64,000 bases of DNA from Paracoccus kondratievae. GTDB lineage: Bacteria > Pseudomonadota > Alphaproteobacteria > Rhodobacterales > Rhodobacteraceae. The translations under genes were made by a program, and so were the position numbers. The notes beneath the pieces were generated by a model. That model was not told where the DNA came from and made no database searches. It was given only the letters and a program-made list of their open reading frames with translations. The stretch is from contig NZ_CP045074.1 in NCBI RefSeq assembly GCF_009301415.1, positions 124,001-188,000 on the forward strand. The letters run 5' to 3'. Of the stretch, positions 17,894 through 26,326 are shown in pieces (the stretch's first letter is position 1; each line of letters begins with the position of its first letter).

Positions 17894-18601
17894 TTATACG
17901 CCGCGCCGGTTGCCCCAGATCAGGACATGCAGTTGCGGCAGAATGTGGGGTTTCAGCCAGCCGCGGCCGACCGTGTTTTCGACCAGCCACAGCAACCGGT
18001 CGGCAAGGGCTTGCGGCTCGACCGGGGTTTCAGGGTCGGTTTCAGGGTTGCCGGGTTGCAGGTAAAGCGGCAGGTCGGGATAGCGGGCGGCAACCTCACG
18101 CGCCCAATCCAGATCCGCCTGATCGAAAATGACGATCTTGAGCACCCGCCGACCCGCGCCTTCGGCTACGCTCAGGCAGCGATCAAAGGCATCCCAGTCC
18201 ACCACCTGCCCGCTAGAGGGCGGCTTGGGTGACAGGACCAGCATGGCCAGATCGCCAAACCACGGCTGCGCAATCGAGCCCTGAGTTTCGCAGGCAAAGC
18301 GATACCCCCCGGCCCGCCCCAGCGCGATCAGCGGGGCAAAATCCTGAATCGCCGGGTTCCCCCCTGACAGCGAAACGGTCAGCGGCTGGCCAGCCGACAG
18401 GCGGCGCACCTCGGCCCAGATTTCCCTGGCCTCCATTGGCCGCCATCCGTGTCGGTGACTGCTGTCCACGGCATGCAAGCTGTCGCACCAATGGCAGCGG
18501 TAATCACAGCCGCCAGCGCGGACAAAAACGGTCGGCTCTCCGATCAGGGCACCCTCGCCCTGGATGGTCGGGCCAAATATTTCGGCGATGCGCAGGGTCA
18601 T
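17894..18601 (-). CDS. queE: 7-carboxy-7-deazaguanine synthase (radical SAM)
   Basis: 235-residue radical-SAM enzyme converting 6-carboxytetrahydropterin to 7-carboxy-7-deazaguanine. The N-terminus [31 protein letters not shown] contains the CxxxCxxC cluster motif for the 4Fe-4S centre. [11 protein letters not shown] is the SAM-binding glycine motif and KPPSSGQ the conserved C-terminal segment. The start overlaps the queD stop by 4 bases, indicating translational coupling. Confidence 0.95.
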   Translation of the reverse strand: MTLRIAEIFGPTIQGEGALIGEPTVFVRAGGCDYRCHWCDSLHAVDSSHRHGWRPMEAREIWAEVRRLSAGQPLTVSLSGGNPAIQDFAPLIALGRAGGYRFACETQGSIAQPWFGDLAMLVLSPKPPSSGQVVDWDAFDRCLSVAEGAGRRVLKIVIFDQADLDWAREVAARYPDLPLYLQPGNPETDPETPVEPQALADRLLWLVENTVGRGWLKPHILPQLHVLIWGNRRGV

Positions 18602-18954
18602 GGCCGGTACTCGGCCCAGGTCTTGGGTGTCTCGGAAACACGGACCGCCACCGTTTCAGGCCAGCGCGCCTTGCACCAATCGTGAAAATGCCGCGCCATA
18701 TTCTCGGCCGTTGAGGGGCCGTCCAGCACTTCATTCAGATGACGATGATCGAATTGCGTGTCGATATAATGCTTTAGCGGCGCAAGCTCATGATAATCAC
18801 GCACGAAACCATCAGCGTTCAGCGTGGCCGAGGCCAGCTCGACCACCACGATGTAGTTATGGCCGTGTAGCCGGGCGCATTGGTGATCGGGCGGCAGATG
18901 GGATAGTTGATGCGAGGCCGAGAAATGAAACTCCTTGGAAATGCGGAACATCAC
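18598..18954 (-). CDS. queD: 6-carboxy-5,6,7,8-tetrahydropterin synthase
   Basis: 118-residue QueD of the PTPS family, making 6-carboxytetrahydropterin from dihydroneopterin triphosphate. Zinc-binding His are in FHFSASHQL (residue 16 area) and LHGHNY; the catalytic Cys is in [11 protein letters not shown]. Overlaps queC by 4 bases upstream and queE by 4 bases downstream, so the three genes are tightly coupled. Confidence 0.95.
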   Translation of the reverse strand: MMFRISKEFHFSASHQLSHLPPDHQCARLHGHNYIVVVELASATLNADGFVRDYHELAPLKHYIDTQFDHRHLNEVLDGPSTAENMARHFHDWCKARWPETVAVRVSETPKTWAEYRP

Positions 18955-19652
18955 TTCCGCCCCCGGTCAGCGACGGCTTGCAGCCAGAAATCCGGGTCCT
19001 CATAGGTGGTCGGGTCTGGGACACCGGCCAGTTGAAAGGCTTCGCGCCGTTCGACACAGGTGCCACAGCGGCCGCAATGCTGCTTACCACCCCTGTAACA
19101 GGACCATGTGGCGGCAAAGGGGGTGTTGTGGCGTGCCCCTTCGGCGACGATATCGGCCTTGGTGCGATGGACAAAGGGCGTCAGCAGCGTGATCCGGGCA
19201 TAGCCGTCAAGTGCCGCGTCCTGCATATGCTGGAACGCCTGGGTAAAGGCCGGGCGGCAGTCGGGATAGATGAAATGATCTCCGCCATGGACGGCGATGG
19301 CCACCGCCTCATCCCCCATCGAGGCCGCGACACCAAAGGCAATCGTCAGCATGATGGCATTACGGTTCGGAACCACGGTGATGCGCATGGTTTCCTCGGC
19401 ATAGTGACCGTCGGGCACTTCGGCCCCTCCGGTCAGGGCCGAGCCGCCAAGTGCCGCCCCCACGCCGCGCAGATCTATGACGTGGTGGGGCACCTCAAGC
19501 TGCCAGGCGGTGGCGACCGCGAATTCCAGCTCTTTGCGGTGGCGTTGTCCATAATCGAACGAGATCAGGCGTGAAAGTTCGCCCCGTGCCGCGACCATAT
19601 GAGCAAGCGTCACGGAATCGAGTCCGCCTGAACAGACAACTAAAGTCTTCAT
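18951..19652 (-). CDS. queC: 7-cyano-7-deazaguanine synthase
   Basis: 233-residue PP-loop ATPase that converts 7-carboxy-7-deazaguanine to preQ0 with ammonia and ATP. The PP-loop is VVCSGGLDSVTLAH at the N-terminus. The C-terminal zinc site is CYRGGKQHCGRCGTC with four Cys. It is the first gene of the operon. Its ATG (19652) lies eight bases after the GGG end of a preQ1-I riboswitch whose last bases are also the ribosome binding site, so translation of the operon should fall when preQ1 is abundant. Confidence 0.95.
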   Translation of the reverse strand: MKTLVVCSGGLDSVTLAHMVAARGELSRLISFDYGQRHRKELEFAVATAWQLEVPHHVIDLRGVGAALGGSALTGGAEVPDGHYAEETMRITVVPNRNAIMLTIAFGVAASMGDEAVAIAVHGGDHFIYPDCRPAFTQAFQHMQDAALDGYARITLLTPFVHRTKADIVAEGARHNTPFAATWSCYRGGKQHCGRCGTCVERREAFQLAGVPDPTTYEDPDFWLQAVADRGRK

Positions 19653-19660
19653 ATTGTGAA

Positions 19661-19697
19661 CCCTTGTTTTGATAACCGGGTAGGCTGCGACCGGTAT
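19661..19697 (-). promoter_or_regulatory. PreQ1-I riboswitch upstream of queC
   Basis: On the minus strand the P1 stem ACCGG/CCGGT encloses the loop TCGCAGCCTAC, followed by an A-rich tail TATCAAAACAAGGG. This matches the compact class-I preQ1 aptamer: loop core CGCAG, A-rich tail, and a terminal AAGGG that pairs with CCT of the loop to close the H-type pseudoknot. The AAGGG is also the Shine-Dalgarno of queC, so ligand binding should block translation initiation. Confidence 0.9.
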
Positions 19698-19751
19698 GGG
19701 CGCCCGGGATAGCGGGCTTTGGCGGGCGGCGCAACCGCCACGCCGGCCCGA

Positions 19752-21182
19752 TCAGGCGGACAGCTCTAGCGGAGGCGTTTTGCCGCTGTCCTCAAGATGC
19801 CAGACCGCCTGCCAATGGCCCGCATTGCGGGTAAGGGTCAGGTAATTGCGTTCGGCGACATAGCGGTGGCGCTGGCCAGGCAGCGGCAGGATGCGGATCG
19901 GGTGGCCGGGCAAAGGCGCCTCGCCCAGCCCGGCAAACAGGCCCAGCAGCCGGGCATAGGCGCGCGGAGGCGCACGGTGGGAAATGCCCGAGGCGACAAG
20001 CTGATGGATATTTTGCGCCTGTGGTCCCATTTCGGCCCGCGTGGCAAGGTGGATCTCGCCCGACAGGGCGGTGACGCGCGCATGGTCGCGCCATTGCAGC
20101 ACCTGCCCCAGCATCCGCCGCCATTCAGCGCGATGTGCCCGGCTTTGCCATTGGTCGCGCAAGTCATCCTCGTAATGCTGCATACGCGGGATCGCCATCA
20201 TCACCCGCTCGATCAGCGACAGGCGCGGACCAAGCAGCGGGACGCTGGAGACCAGAAAGATATGTTCGCCTTGCGGCGCCAGCGCCTCGACCGATTGCCA
20301 GCCCGCCGGGCCCATGATCCGATGACGGTCGCGTTCTGAACGCAGGTCGGGTGCTGTGATGGTCAGGCCGGGCAGTTCGCGTTTCCAGCCAAGGCTGGCA
20401 CCTGTGGCGTCAAGAAACAGCTCGGGGATGTCGCTTTCAACCGCGCCATGCTGGAACAGCAAATAGGTCTCGCGCGCGGCCTGAAACAGCGCCTGGCCAA
20501 CGGCCGAGCGCGCGCGCTTTTCAGGCAGCGAGCCCCAGCCGTCACAAATGTCATGGTCGTCCCAGATCGCCAGCGTCGGCACCCGTGCCGCCATCCACGA
20601 ATAGCCGGGCGCGCGCAGCACATGCAGATAGCGTTCGACAAAACGGTTGCGCAGATGCCGGGCCAGATCTTGCAGCGCGGCAGAGTCATCGACCTCGGGC
20701 GCGTGATCGGGCCAATCCTCGCTCAGCGGGTGGCCTTGCGTCGCCTCATCAGCATAAATCTGGTCGCCGCCCTGCAATAGCAACGCAAAGGGGGCGCTGG
20801 CGTGATCCTGCGCCAACCGCGTCCACATCAGGTTGCGTTCATCATCGTCGCGCTCAAGATCGCCGTTTTCCTCGCCATTACAGGAAACGAAGGCAAGGCG
20901 CAGATCGCCGCTCAGATCGGTGACGACCTCGTAAAAGCAGTCCGCGAACTCATAACCACGATCAGCGGGCGTCAGGGTAAAGTCGTGGCGCCAGATTGCG
21001 ACATTGGCAATTTCGGCGATGCGGACAGGTGCGACCCCGGCCGTAGAAACCCGCAGCGACGGAGGCGCTGGCGCATTAAGCGGGCGGATGATGATAGTCG
21101 CAAGCCTGATCCCGCCCCCGGCCATGCCGCGAAAATGCAGGATCGGCCCCGCATGACCGGGTTCTTGCGCCTCATCCATCAT
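19752..21182 (-). CDS. PhoD-like phosphatase/phosphodiesterase, cytoplasmic
   Basis: Metallophosphatase of the alkaline phosphatase D superfamily, about 476 residues. Metal-site motifs in order: FVSCNG, LLQGGDQIYAD, LAIWDDHDICDGWGS, and ALSGEIHLATRAEMG. No signal peptide is visible, so it probably acts in the cytoplasm. I use ATG 21182, with AAGGCAGG just upstream; an earlier ATG at 21239 would extend it by 19 residues. It is the last gene after ugpC (about 100-base gap). That suggests processing of phosphorylated or phosphodiester compounds brought in by Ugp. Confidence 0.75.
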   Translation of the reverse strand: MMDEAQEPGHAGPILHFRGMAGGGIRLATIIIRPLNAPAPPSLRVSTAGVAPVRIAEIANVAIWRHDFTLTPADRGYEFADCFYEVVTDLSGDLRLAFVSCNGEENGDLERDDDERNLMWTRLAQDHASAPFALLLQGGDQIYADEATQGHPLSEDWPDHAPEVDDSAALQDLARHLRNRFVERYLHVLRAPGYSWMAARVPTLAIWDDHDICDGWGSLPEKRARSAVGQALFQAARETYLLFQHGAVESDIPELFLDATGASLGWKRELPGLTITAPDLRSERDRHRIMGPAGWQSVEALAPQGEHIFLVSSVPLLGPRLSLIERVMMAIPRMQHYEDDLRDQWQSRAHRAEWRRMLGQVLQWRDHARVTALSGEIHLATRAEMGPQAQNIHQLVASGISHRAPPRAYARLLGLFAGLGEAPLPGHPIRILPLPGQRHRYVAERNYLTLTRNAGHWQAVWHLEDSGKTPPLELSA

Positions 21183-21284
21183 AAACCTGCCTTCTTTATA
21201 CTGCAGCGATGGATATAGGTGCGGCGCGGGCACCTGCAAACCGGGCCGGCGGCGAACCGCCTCTGGCCCGGCTGCAAAGTGACA

Positions 21285-22346
21285 TTAACCTTCGATACGC
21301 TTTCCGCTTTCGGGGTCAAAGAAATGCAGATGCGCCGGATCAGGCACCGCCTCGACCCGGTCGCCGCGATCAAGCGTACTGGTGCCGGGCAAACGCAGAA
21401 CGAAAGACACATCCGAGCCTTCGATCATGCCATAGCCGAAAGCATCCGCCCCCAGCCGCTCGACCGAGCGCAGCACGACGGGGATTGCCGCCTCGCCCGG
21501 TTCGGCCATGCGCATATGTTCGGGGCGCAGACCAAGACGCAGATCGCCCCCACGCGGCACGGGCAGCGGCAGGACCGCGCCCCCCGGCAAGGTCACGCGA
21601 CCGTCAGCCGCGCTGACCGTAAAGATGTTCATGGCCGGAGAGCCGATAAAGCCCGCGACAAATTCACTGGCCGGTCGCTGATAGACCTCAAGCGGGGTCG
21701 CAATCTGTTCGGCCACGCCCTTGTTCATCACGATCAGCCGGTCAGCCAGCGTCATTGCCTCGACCTGATCATGGGTAACGTAAAGGGTGGTCTGGCCTGT
21801 GCGCAGGTGCATTTCCTTGATCTGCAAACGCATCTGGACCCGCAGCTTGGCGTCAAGGTTCGACAGCGGCTCATCCAGAAGCAGCGCCGCAGGCTCGCGC
21901 ACCAGCGCCCGGCCCATGGCGACGCGCTGGCGCTGGCCGCCCGACAATGCGCGAGGCTTGCGGTCCAGATAGGGCTCAAGCTCAAGCATGGTTGCGGCCT
22001 TGGCGACACGGCTGTCGATCTCGGCCTTAGACATGCGGGCGATCTTAAGGCCGTAGGCCATGTTCTCGCGCACCGACATGTGCGGGTAAAGCGCGTAGTT
22101 CTGGAACACCATGGCAATGTCGCGCTGACGCGGCTCAAGGTCGTTGACCACCTTGTCGCCGATCTCGACCGTACCAGAGGTGATCGCCTCAAGTCCCGCG
22201 ACCATGCGCAGCAGCGTGGATTTGCCGCAGCCCGAGGGGCCGACAATCACCACGAATTCCCCGTCAGCGATCTGCATGTTGATGCCATGGATCACCTGAG
22301 TTCCCGCATAACTCTTGCGGACGTCGTTCAGCAGGATGCGGGCCAT
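21285..22346 (-). CDS. ugpC: sn-Glycerol-3-phosphate ABC transporter ATP-binding protein
   Basis: 353-residue MalK-type ATPase. Walker [19 protein letters not shown], signature [19 protein letters not shown], Walker [14 protein letters not shown]-loop [13 protein letters not shown], and a C-terminal regulatory domain with [11 protein letters not shown]. It abuts ugpE with no gap (22346/22347). Assignment as UgpC rests on the neighbouring UgpB, UgpA and UgpE. Confidence 0.9.
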   Translation of the reverse strand: MARILLNDVRKSYAGTQVIHGINMQIADGEFVVIVGPSGCGKSTLLRMVAGLEAITSGTVEIGDKVVNDLEPRQRDIAMVFQNYALYPHMSVRENMAYGLKIARMSKAEIDSRVAKAATMLELEPYLDRKPRALSGGQRQRVAMGRALVREPAALLLDEPLSNLDAKLRVQMRLQIKEMHLRTGQTTLYVTHDQVEAMTLADRLIVMNKGVAEQIATPLEVYQRPASEFVAGFIGSPAMNIFTVSAADGRVTLPGGAVLPLPVPRGGDLRLGLRPEHMRMAEPGEAAIPVVLRSVERLGADAFGYGMIEGSDVSFVLRLPGTSTLDRGDRVEAVPDPAHLHFFDPESGKRIEG

Positions 22347-23210
22347 TTATTTCTCCGTCTCGACCAGACCCTTGACGAACCAGCGCTGCATCAGCACCAC
22401 CACCAGGATCGGCGGCAGAATGGCCAGCACGCTGGTCACCATCACGAGGTGCCAGGGGGTATCGGCATCGGCAAAAGAAACCATCTTCTTCAGCGCGATG
22501 ACGATCGTGTTCATTTCGTTGGAATTGGTAACCAGCAGCGGCCACAGATATTGCGTCCAGCCATAGATGAACTGGATCACAAAGATCGCCGCGACATTGG
22601 TCAGCGACAGGGGCCACAGGATGTCCTTGAAAAACCGCCACGGCCCGGCACCATCGACGCGAGCCGCCTCAAGCAGCTCATCCGGAATGGTCATGAAGAA
22701 CTGCCGAAACAGCAGCGTCGCCGTAGCCGAGGCGATCAGCGGCAGGATCAGACCCGGATAGGTGTTGATCAGCCCAAGATCGACCATGACCTTGTAGGTC
22801 GGCTGGATACGCACCTCGACCGGCAGCATCAGCGTGATGAAGATCAGCCAGAAACAGGCCATCCGCAGCGGAAAGCGGAAAAAGACGATCGCATAGGCCG
22901 AGGCCATCGAGATCGCGATCTTGCCAAGCGCAATCCCCATCGCAACGATGGTGGTATTGGCCAGCAGCCGCCACAGGCTGACCCCGCCAATGCGGCTGAC
23001 CCCACCCGAGAATGCCTCGGAATAGTTCCGCACCGCCTCGGAACCGGGCAGCAGCGGCAAGGGCGGGCGCAGGATCGTTTGCAACGAATGGGTCGAGGCG
23101 ACAAAGACGTAATAGACCGGGAAGGCCACGACAATCACGCCAAGCACCATCCACAGATGTGCGATCAGCCGGCCCGAACGGCGCGCAGCGAGAGGAGCGG
23201 ACTCAGCCAT
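22347..23210 (-). CDS. ugpE: sn-Glycerol-3-phosphate ABC transporter permease UgpE
   Basis: 287-residue CUT1 permease with six predicted helices. The EAA loop is [28 protein letters not shown], and the C-terminus has [37 protein letters not shown] as in UgpE. The start overlaps the ugpA stop by 8 bases, indicating coupled translation. Confidence 0.9.
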   Translation of the reverse strand: MAESAPLAARRSGRLIAHLWMVLGVIVVAFPVYYVFVASTHSLQTILRPPLPLLPGSEAVRNYSEAFSGGVSRIGGVSLWRLLANTTIVAMGIALGKIAISMASAYAIVFFRFPLRMACFWLIFITLMLPVEVRIQPTYKVMVDLGLINTYPGLILPLIASATATLLFRQFFMTIPDELLEAARVDGAGPWRFFKDILWPLSLTNVAAIFVIQFIYGWTQYLWPLLVTNSNEMNTIVIALKKMVSFADADTPWHLVMVTSVLAILPPILVVVLMQRWFVKGLVETEK

Positions 23211-24084
23211 AATGCACCCGCCTTTCGATGAAGCGGAACTGGAAGGCGGTCAGCGCAATGACGATGATCATCAGGATCACCGATTGCGCGGCGCTGTCGC
23301 CCATGATCAGGTTGACGAAACCGTCGTTATAAACCTTGTAGACCAGCGTTTCCGTCGCCTTGCCGGGGCCGCCACCAGTCACCGCATGGATGATGCCAAA
23401 GGTGTCGAAAAGCGCATAAACCGTGTTTACGACCAGCAGGAAAAAGCTCGTCGGTGCCAGCAGCGGAAAGGTGATGGTCCAGAACGTATGGCGGCGCGAT
23501 GCCCCGTCGATCGCCGCCGCTTCCAGCAATGAACGAGGAATTGCCTGCAAGCCTGCGACAAAGAACAGAAAATTGTAGCTGATTTGCTTCCATGTCGCGG
23601 CAGCGACAACCAGCCCCATGGCCTGTGTGCTGTCAAGCAGCGGGTTCCAGCTGATACCAAGCTGCCGCAGGGGCCAGGCAAGCGTGCCAAAGCTGGGATT
23701 GAACATGAAAAGCCACAGCATACCGGCAATGGCGGGCGCTACCGCATAGGGCCAGATCATCAGCGTGCGGTAAAACCCTTTGCCCCGGACAATCTTTTCG
23801 GCCTGCACGGCCAGAAACAACGCAATCGCCATGGCGAAAAATGCCACAAGTACCGAAAACACCACCGTCACCCGCATCGAGTTCAGATAGTTCGGATCGC
23901 TCAGCACCTTACGAAAATTCGCAAGCCCCACGAAGGTGGTCTTCAGGCCAAAGGCGTCCTCGCGCAGCATTGACTGGCGAAACGCCTGCGCTGCGGGCCA
24001 ATAGAAAAAGATCAGCGTGATTGCCAGCTGTGGCGCCAGCAGCAGCCAGGGCAACAGCTTGTGCGGAAAGACGGTGCGTCTCAT
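23203..24084 (-). CDS. ugpA: sn-Glycerol-3-phosphate ABC transporter permease UgpA
   Basis: 293-residue CUT1 permease. I chose ATG 24084 ([15 protein letters not shown]) because GAGGGACAG precedes it and the longer frame reads into the ugpB gene. Features: [25 protein letters not shown], the EAA loop [27 protein letters not shown], and the late [23 protein letters not shown] typical of UgpA. It is separated from ugpB by 49 bases that hold a hairpin. Confidence 0.9.
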   Translation of the reverse strand: MRRTVFPHKLLPWLLLAPQLAITLIFFYWPAAQAFRQSMLREDAFGLKTTFVGLANFRKVLSDPNYLNSMRVTVVFSVLVAFFAMAIALFLAVQAEKIVRGKGFYRTLMIWPYAVAPAIAGMLWLFMFNPSFGTLAWPLRQLGISWNPLLDSTQAMGLVVAAATWKQISYNFLFFVAGLQAIPRSLLEAAAIDGASRRHTFWTITFPLLAPTSFFLLVVNTVYALFDTFGIIHAVTGGGPGKATETLVYKVYNDGFVNLIMGDSAAQSVILMIIVIALTAFQFRFIERRVHYG

Positions 24085-24104
24085 CTGTCCCTCTTTAGGG
24101 TCGG

Positions 24105-24126
24105 GCGGGCGCCGGAACGCCCGCCT
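24105..24126 (-). terminator. Intergenic hairpin between ugpB and ugpA
   Basis: GGCGGGCG (24105-24112) and CGCCCGCC (24119-24126) form a perfect 8-bp stem with a 6-base loop. There is no T-run. It starts 7 bases after the ugpB stop and resembles the hairpin after smoE in function. Confidence 0.55.
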
Positions 24127-24133
24127 TCTGGTT

Positions 24134-25429
24134 TCAACCGCCCACGGCTTCCTTGATCGCGGCATTGCCGCGTTCGACGGCGTTTTTCAGCGCGGTGGCC
24201 GCGTCCTGCTGGCCAGCGAGCATCTTTTCGTATTCTTCGTTCTGAATGTCGCGCAGCTGCGGTAGGTTAGGCGCGCGCACCCCTTTTGAATTCTCGGTCG
24301 GCGCCTTGCCCATCATCTGCTGGATCGGCGTTTCGCGGCCCGGGTTCTGTTGATAGAAATCCGAACCTTTGGTCGCCTCATAGGCAGCCATGGTCACCGG
24401 CAGATAGCCCGATTGTTCGTGCAGGAACTGCTGAACCTCGGTCTGGGACAGGTAGTTGAAGAAGGCAGCGACGCCCTTGTAGGTCTCGTCCGACTTGCCG
24501 CCCATGACCCACAGCGAAGCACCGCCGGGGGTGGTGTTTTGCGGCGCACCCTCGGCGGTCTCGTCATAGGGCAGCTGGCCGATGCCGTAGTTCATGCCCG
24601 ATTTTACGATATCGCCCAGCCCGCCCGAGCTTTCGGTCAGAATCCCGCATTCGCCAGAGGTAAAGTTCTGCTTGGCCTCGCTGGTGCGGCCGCCGTAGAC
24701 AAAGACGCCCTCTTTGGCCAGATCGGCAAGCTCTTGGAAATGCTTGACAAACAGCGGTCCGTCAATCTTCAGCTCGGGCGTGCCGGCAAGGCCGTTTTCA
24801 TTCGTCGCCCAGCTGACGTTGTTCCAGGCGGCAAAGTTCTCGGTGTGAATCCAGGTCAGCCAGGTCGAGGTATAGCCGCAGGTCGCCGCGCCCGACTCTT
24901 TGATCTTGCGGGCAGCCGCCCAGACCTCGGCCCAGGTCTTGGGCGGGGTTTCGGGGTCAAGGCCCGCCTTCTGGAAGATGTCCTTGTTATAATAAAGGAT
25001 CGGCGAGGACGAGTTATAGGGGAAAGACAGCATATCGCCCTCGGGCGTCGAGTAATAGCCGACGATACCGGGCAGATACTGGCTCTTGTCGAATTCGTAG
25101 CCACCTTCTTTCAGCACTTCGGCGACCGGTTTGATCGCGCCCTGGGCGCCCATCATCACGCCGGTTCCGACGTCAAAGACCTGAATGATGTCCGGGGCCT
25201 GCCCGGCGCGAAAGGCCGCAATACCGGCATTCAGCGTCTCGGGATAGGTGCCCTTGAAGACCGGCTTGAGCTCATAGTCGGATTGGCTGGCGTTAAAGTC
25301 ATTGGCGATCTTGGTTACCACTTCGGCATTGGCGCCGGTCATCGCATGCCACCACGAAATTTCGGTCTTGGCTTCGGCAGCGACCGGCAGGGCCATCATA
25401 CCGGCCAGCCAGAACAGGTTTTTCCGCAT
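24134..25429 (-). CDS. ugpB: sn-Glycerol-3-phosphate-binding periplasmic protein
   Basis: 431-residue cluster-B binding protein. Signal peptide [20 protein letters not shown] ends near residue 20. Family motifs include [39 protein letters not shown]-like [44 protein letters not shown] and the C-terminal [26 protein letters not shown], all characteristic of UgpB. It binds glycerol-3-phosphate (and possibly glycerophosphodiesters) for import as a carbon or phosphorus source. Upstream are three tandem 10-bp repeats. Confidence 0.92.
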   Translation of the reverse strand: MRKNLFWLAGMMALPVAAEAKTEISWWHAMTGANAEVVTKIANDFNASQSDYELKPVFKGTYPETLNAGIAAFRAGQAPDIIQVFDVGTGVMMGAQGAIKPVAEVLKEGGYEFDKSQYLPGIVGYYSTPEGDMLSFPYNSSSPILYYNKDIFQKAGLDPETPPKTWAEVWAAARKIKESGAATCGYTSTWLTWIHTENFAAWNNVSWATNENGLAGTPELKIDGPLFVKHFQELADLAKEGVFVYGGRTSEAKQNFTSGECGILTESSGGLGDIVKSGMNYGIGQLPYDETAEGAPQNTTPGGASLWVMGGKSDETYKGVAAFFNYLSQTEVQQFLHEQSGYLPVTMAAYEATKGSDFYQQNPGRETPIQQMMGKAPTENSKGVRAPNLPQLRDIQNEEYEKMLAGQQDAATALKNAVERGNAAIKEAVGG

Positions 25430-25515
25430 GGATATTCCTCCGATTCATGCCTTTCGGCGTTCTTGTTCCCGGACGGGGCTGTGAAGGTTGCCCCTGCGCC
25501 CGCCATCCGCCCCCC

Positions 25516-25545
25516 GTTCGAATCTTTTCGAATCTGTTCGAATTT
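25516..25545. repeat. Three tandem 10-bp TTCGAA repeats, putative operator
   Basis: GTTCGAATCT, TTTCGAATCT and GTTCGAATTT follow each other without a gap, one helical turn apart, 87-116 bases upstream of the ugpB start. TTCG-centred repeats are typical of DeoR-family operators; E. coli GlpR half-sites (recalled as WATKYTCGWW) match two of the three copies at nine of ten positions. Control by a GlpR-like regulator sensing glycerol-3-phosphate is inference. Confidence 0.5.
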
Positions 25546-26063
25546 GTCCACTGCCAATGACGCATGTGTCAATTCGCAAACAAACCGACCAGTATGGAAA
25601 CTGTCGGGGAGGCAAAGCGCCGGTCACGCCTGCCCTGTCGCAGCTCTTTGTAAAAATTACGCGACAACAATATGTAACAAAGATTACTTCATCTTGGCGC
25701 ATGCCAAAAACTGCGGCTCTGCAGCCTGTATCGCCCGGCTTTTCATCTGCCCGTGGAACAGGCAATAAGGGGCCGCAAATCCACAACGATAGCGTGAAAG
25801 CGAACTTCTTTCCCCAAGGAACCTGCGATTCCCGGGGAGCCCGAGGGCAGCAGCCGACGCATGAACCAAGCAAAATGAACGGGGTTGAGCATTCCCGCAG
25901 GCAGACCTGTTAACGCGAAGAAAATGACCGAGCCCATGCCTCGGCTGAGGTTCTGGGCGTCTGGGGCGACCCCTTGATCGGATATGCCGCGATGCGGGTT
26001 CTGCTCGCTGCCCCTTGGTACCGTGATCAGTGTGGCGCTGCCCACGACACATTCTAAGGGCTG
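25546..26063. other. Gene-free stretch upstream of ugpB
   Basis: Holds the likely ugpB promoter region. The part at 25645-25690 is AT-rich (for example TTTGTTACATATTGTTGTC on the minus strand), with only a weak resemblance to a Pho box. From about 25740 to 26060 there are short open frames on both strands with no recognisable family; they look like decayed DNA next to the ABC exporter remnant. Confidence 0.4.
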
Positions 26064-26267
26064 ATGGGCGACTATGCCCGCGCCATTCTCAAGAATTCAC
26101 CGATCCTGTCCCTTGGAAAGCCGGCAATCGGACGCAGGATGCCGGTTATCACCCATCGGCTGGGCGCAACCCGCCATACCGACCGTATCGTTGTCATACA
26201 TGAGGGCCGCGTTATCGAGATGGACGATCATGACGCGCTGATTGCCCAAACATGGCGGGCAAACTGA
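26064..26267 (+). pseudogene. ABC exporter ATPase, C-terminal remnant
   Basis: A 67-residue frame resembles the end of an ABC-type ATPase: YARAILKNSPILSLG, then VITHRLGATRHTDRIVVIHEGRVIEMDDHDALIAQ, which covers the H-loop and the D/E-H-D-L-L end of exporter NBDs. The Walker B LDEATSALD block expected between the two parts is missing, and there is no membrane domain upstream. I read it as an internally deleted relic rather than a functional gene. Confidence 0.6.
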
Positions 26268-26282
26268 GCCCTAAAATGAAAC

Positions 26283-26306
26283 GGCCGGCCCCGGATGGGA
26301 CCGGCC
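26283..26306 (-). terminator. Terminator downstream of hmuR
   Basis: Minus strand GGCCGGTCCC/GGGGCCGGCC stem with one mismatch and a 4-base loop, followed by GTTTCATTTT. It lies about 20 bases after the hmuR stop. Confidence 0.6.
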
Positions 26307-26326
26307 TTCGCATCTGGCAGCCCCGC

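Noticed and set aside
21219..23231. 670-codon plus-strand open frame antisense to ugpC and ugpE
   Set aside because: It is rich in Arg, His and Gln with no domain and is explained by high-GC codon bias opposite two clear transporter genes.
25516..25552. tRNA-like GTTCGAATC sequence
   Set aside because: It is part of a threefold 10-bp repeat; no acceptor, D or anticodon stems surround it.
25640..25690. Possible Pho box upstream of ugpB
   Set aside because: TGTTACA and TGTTGTC repeats match the CTGTCAT direct-repeat consensus too weakly to claim.
25743..26045. Minus-strand 100-residue open frame
   Set aside because: A hydrophobic patch is present but no family, ribosome site or neighbour supports it; treated as decayed DNA.
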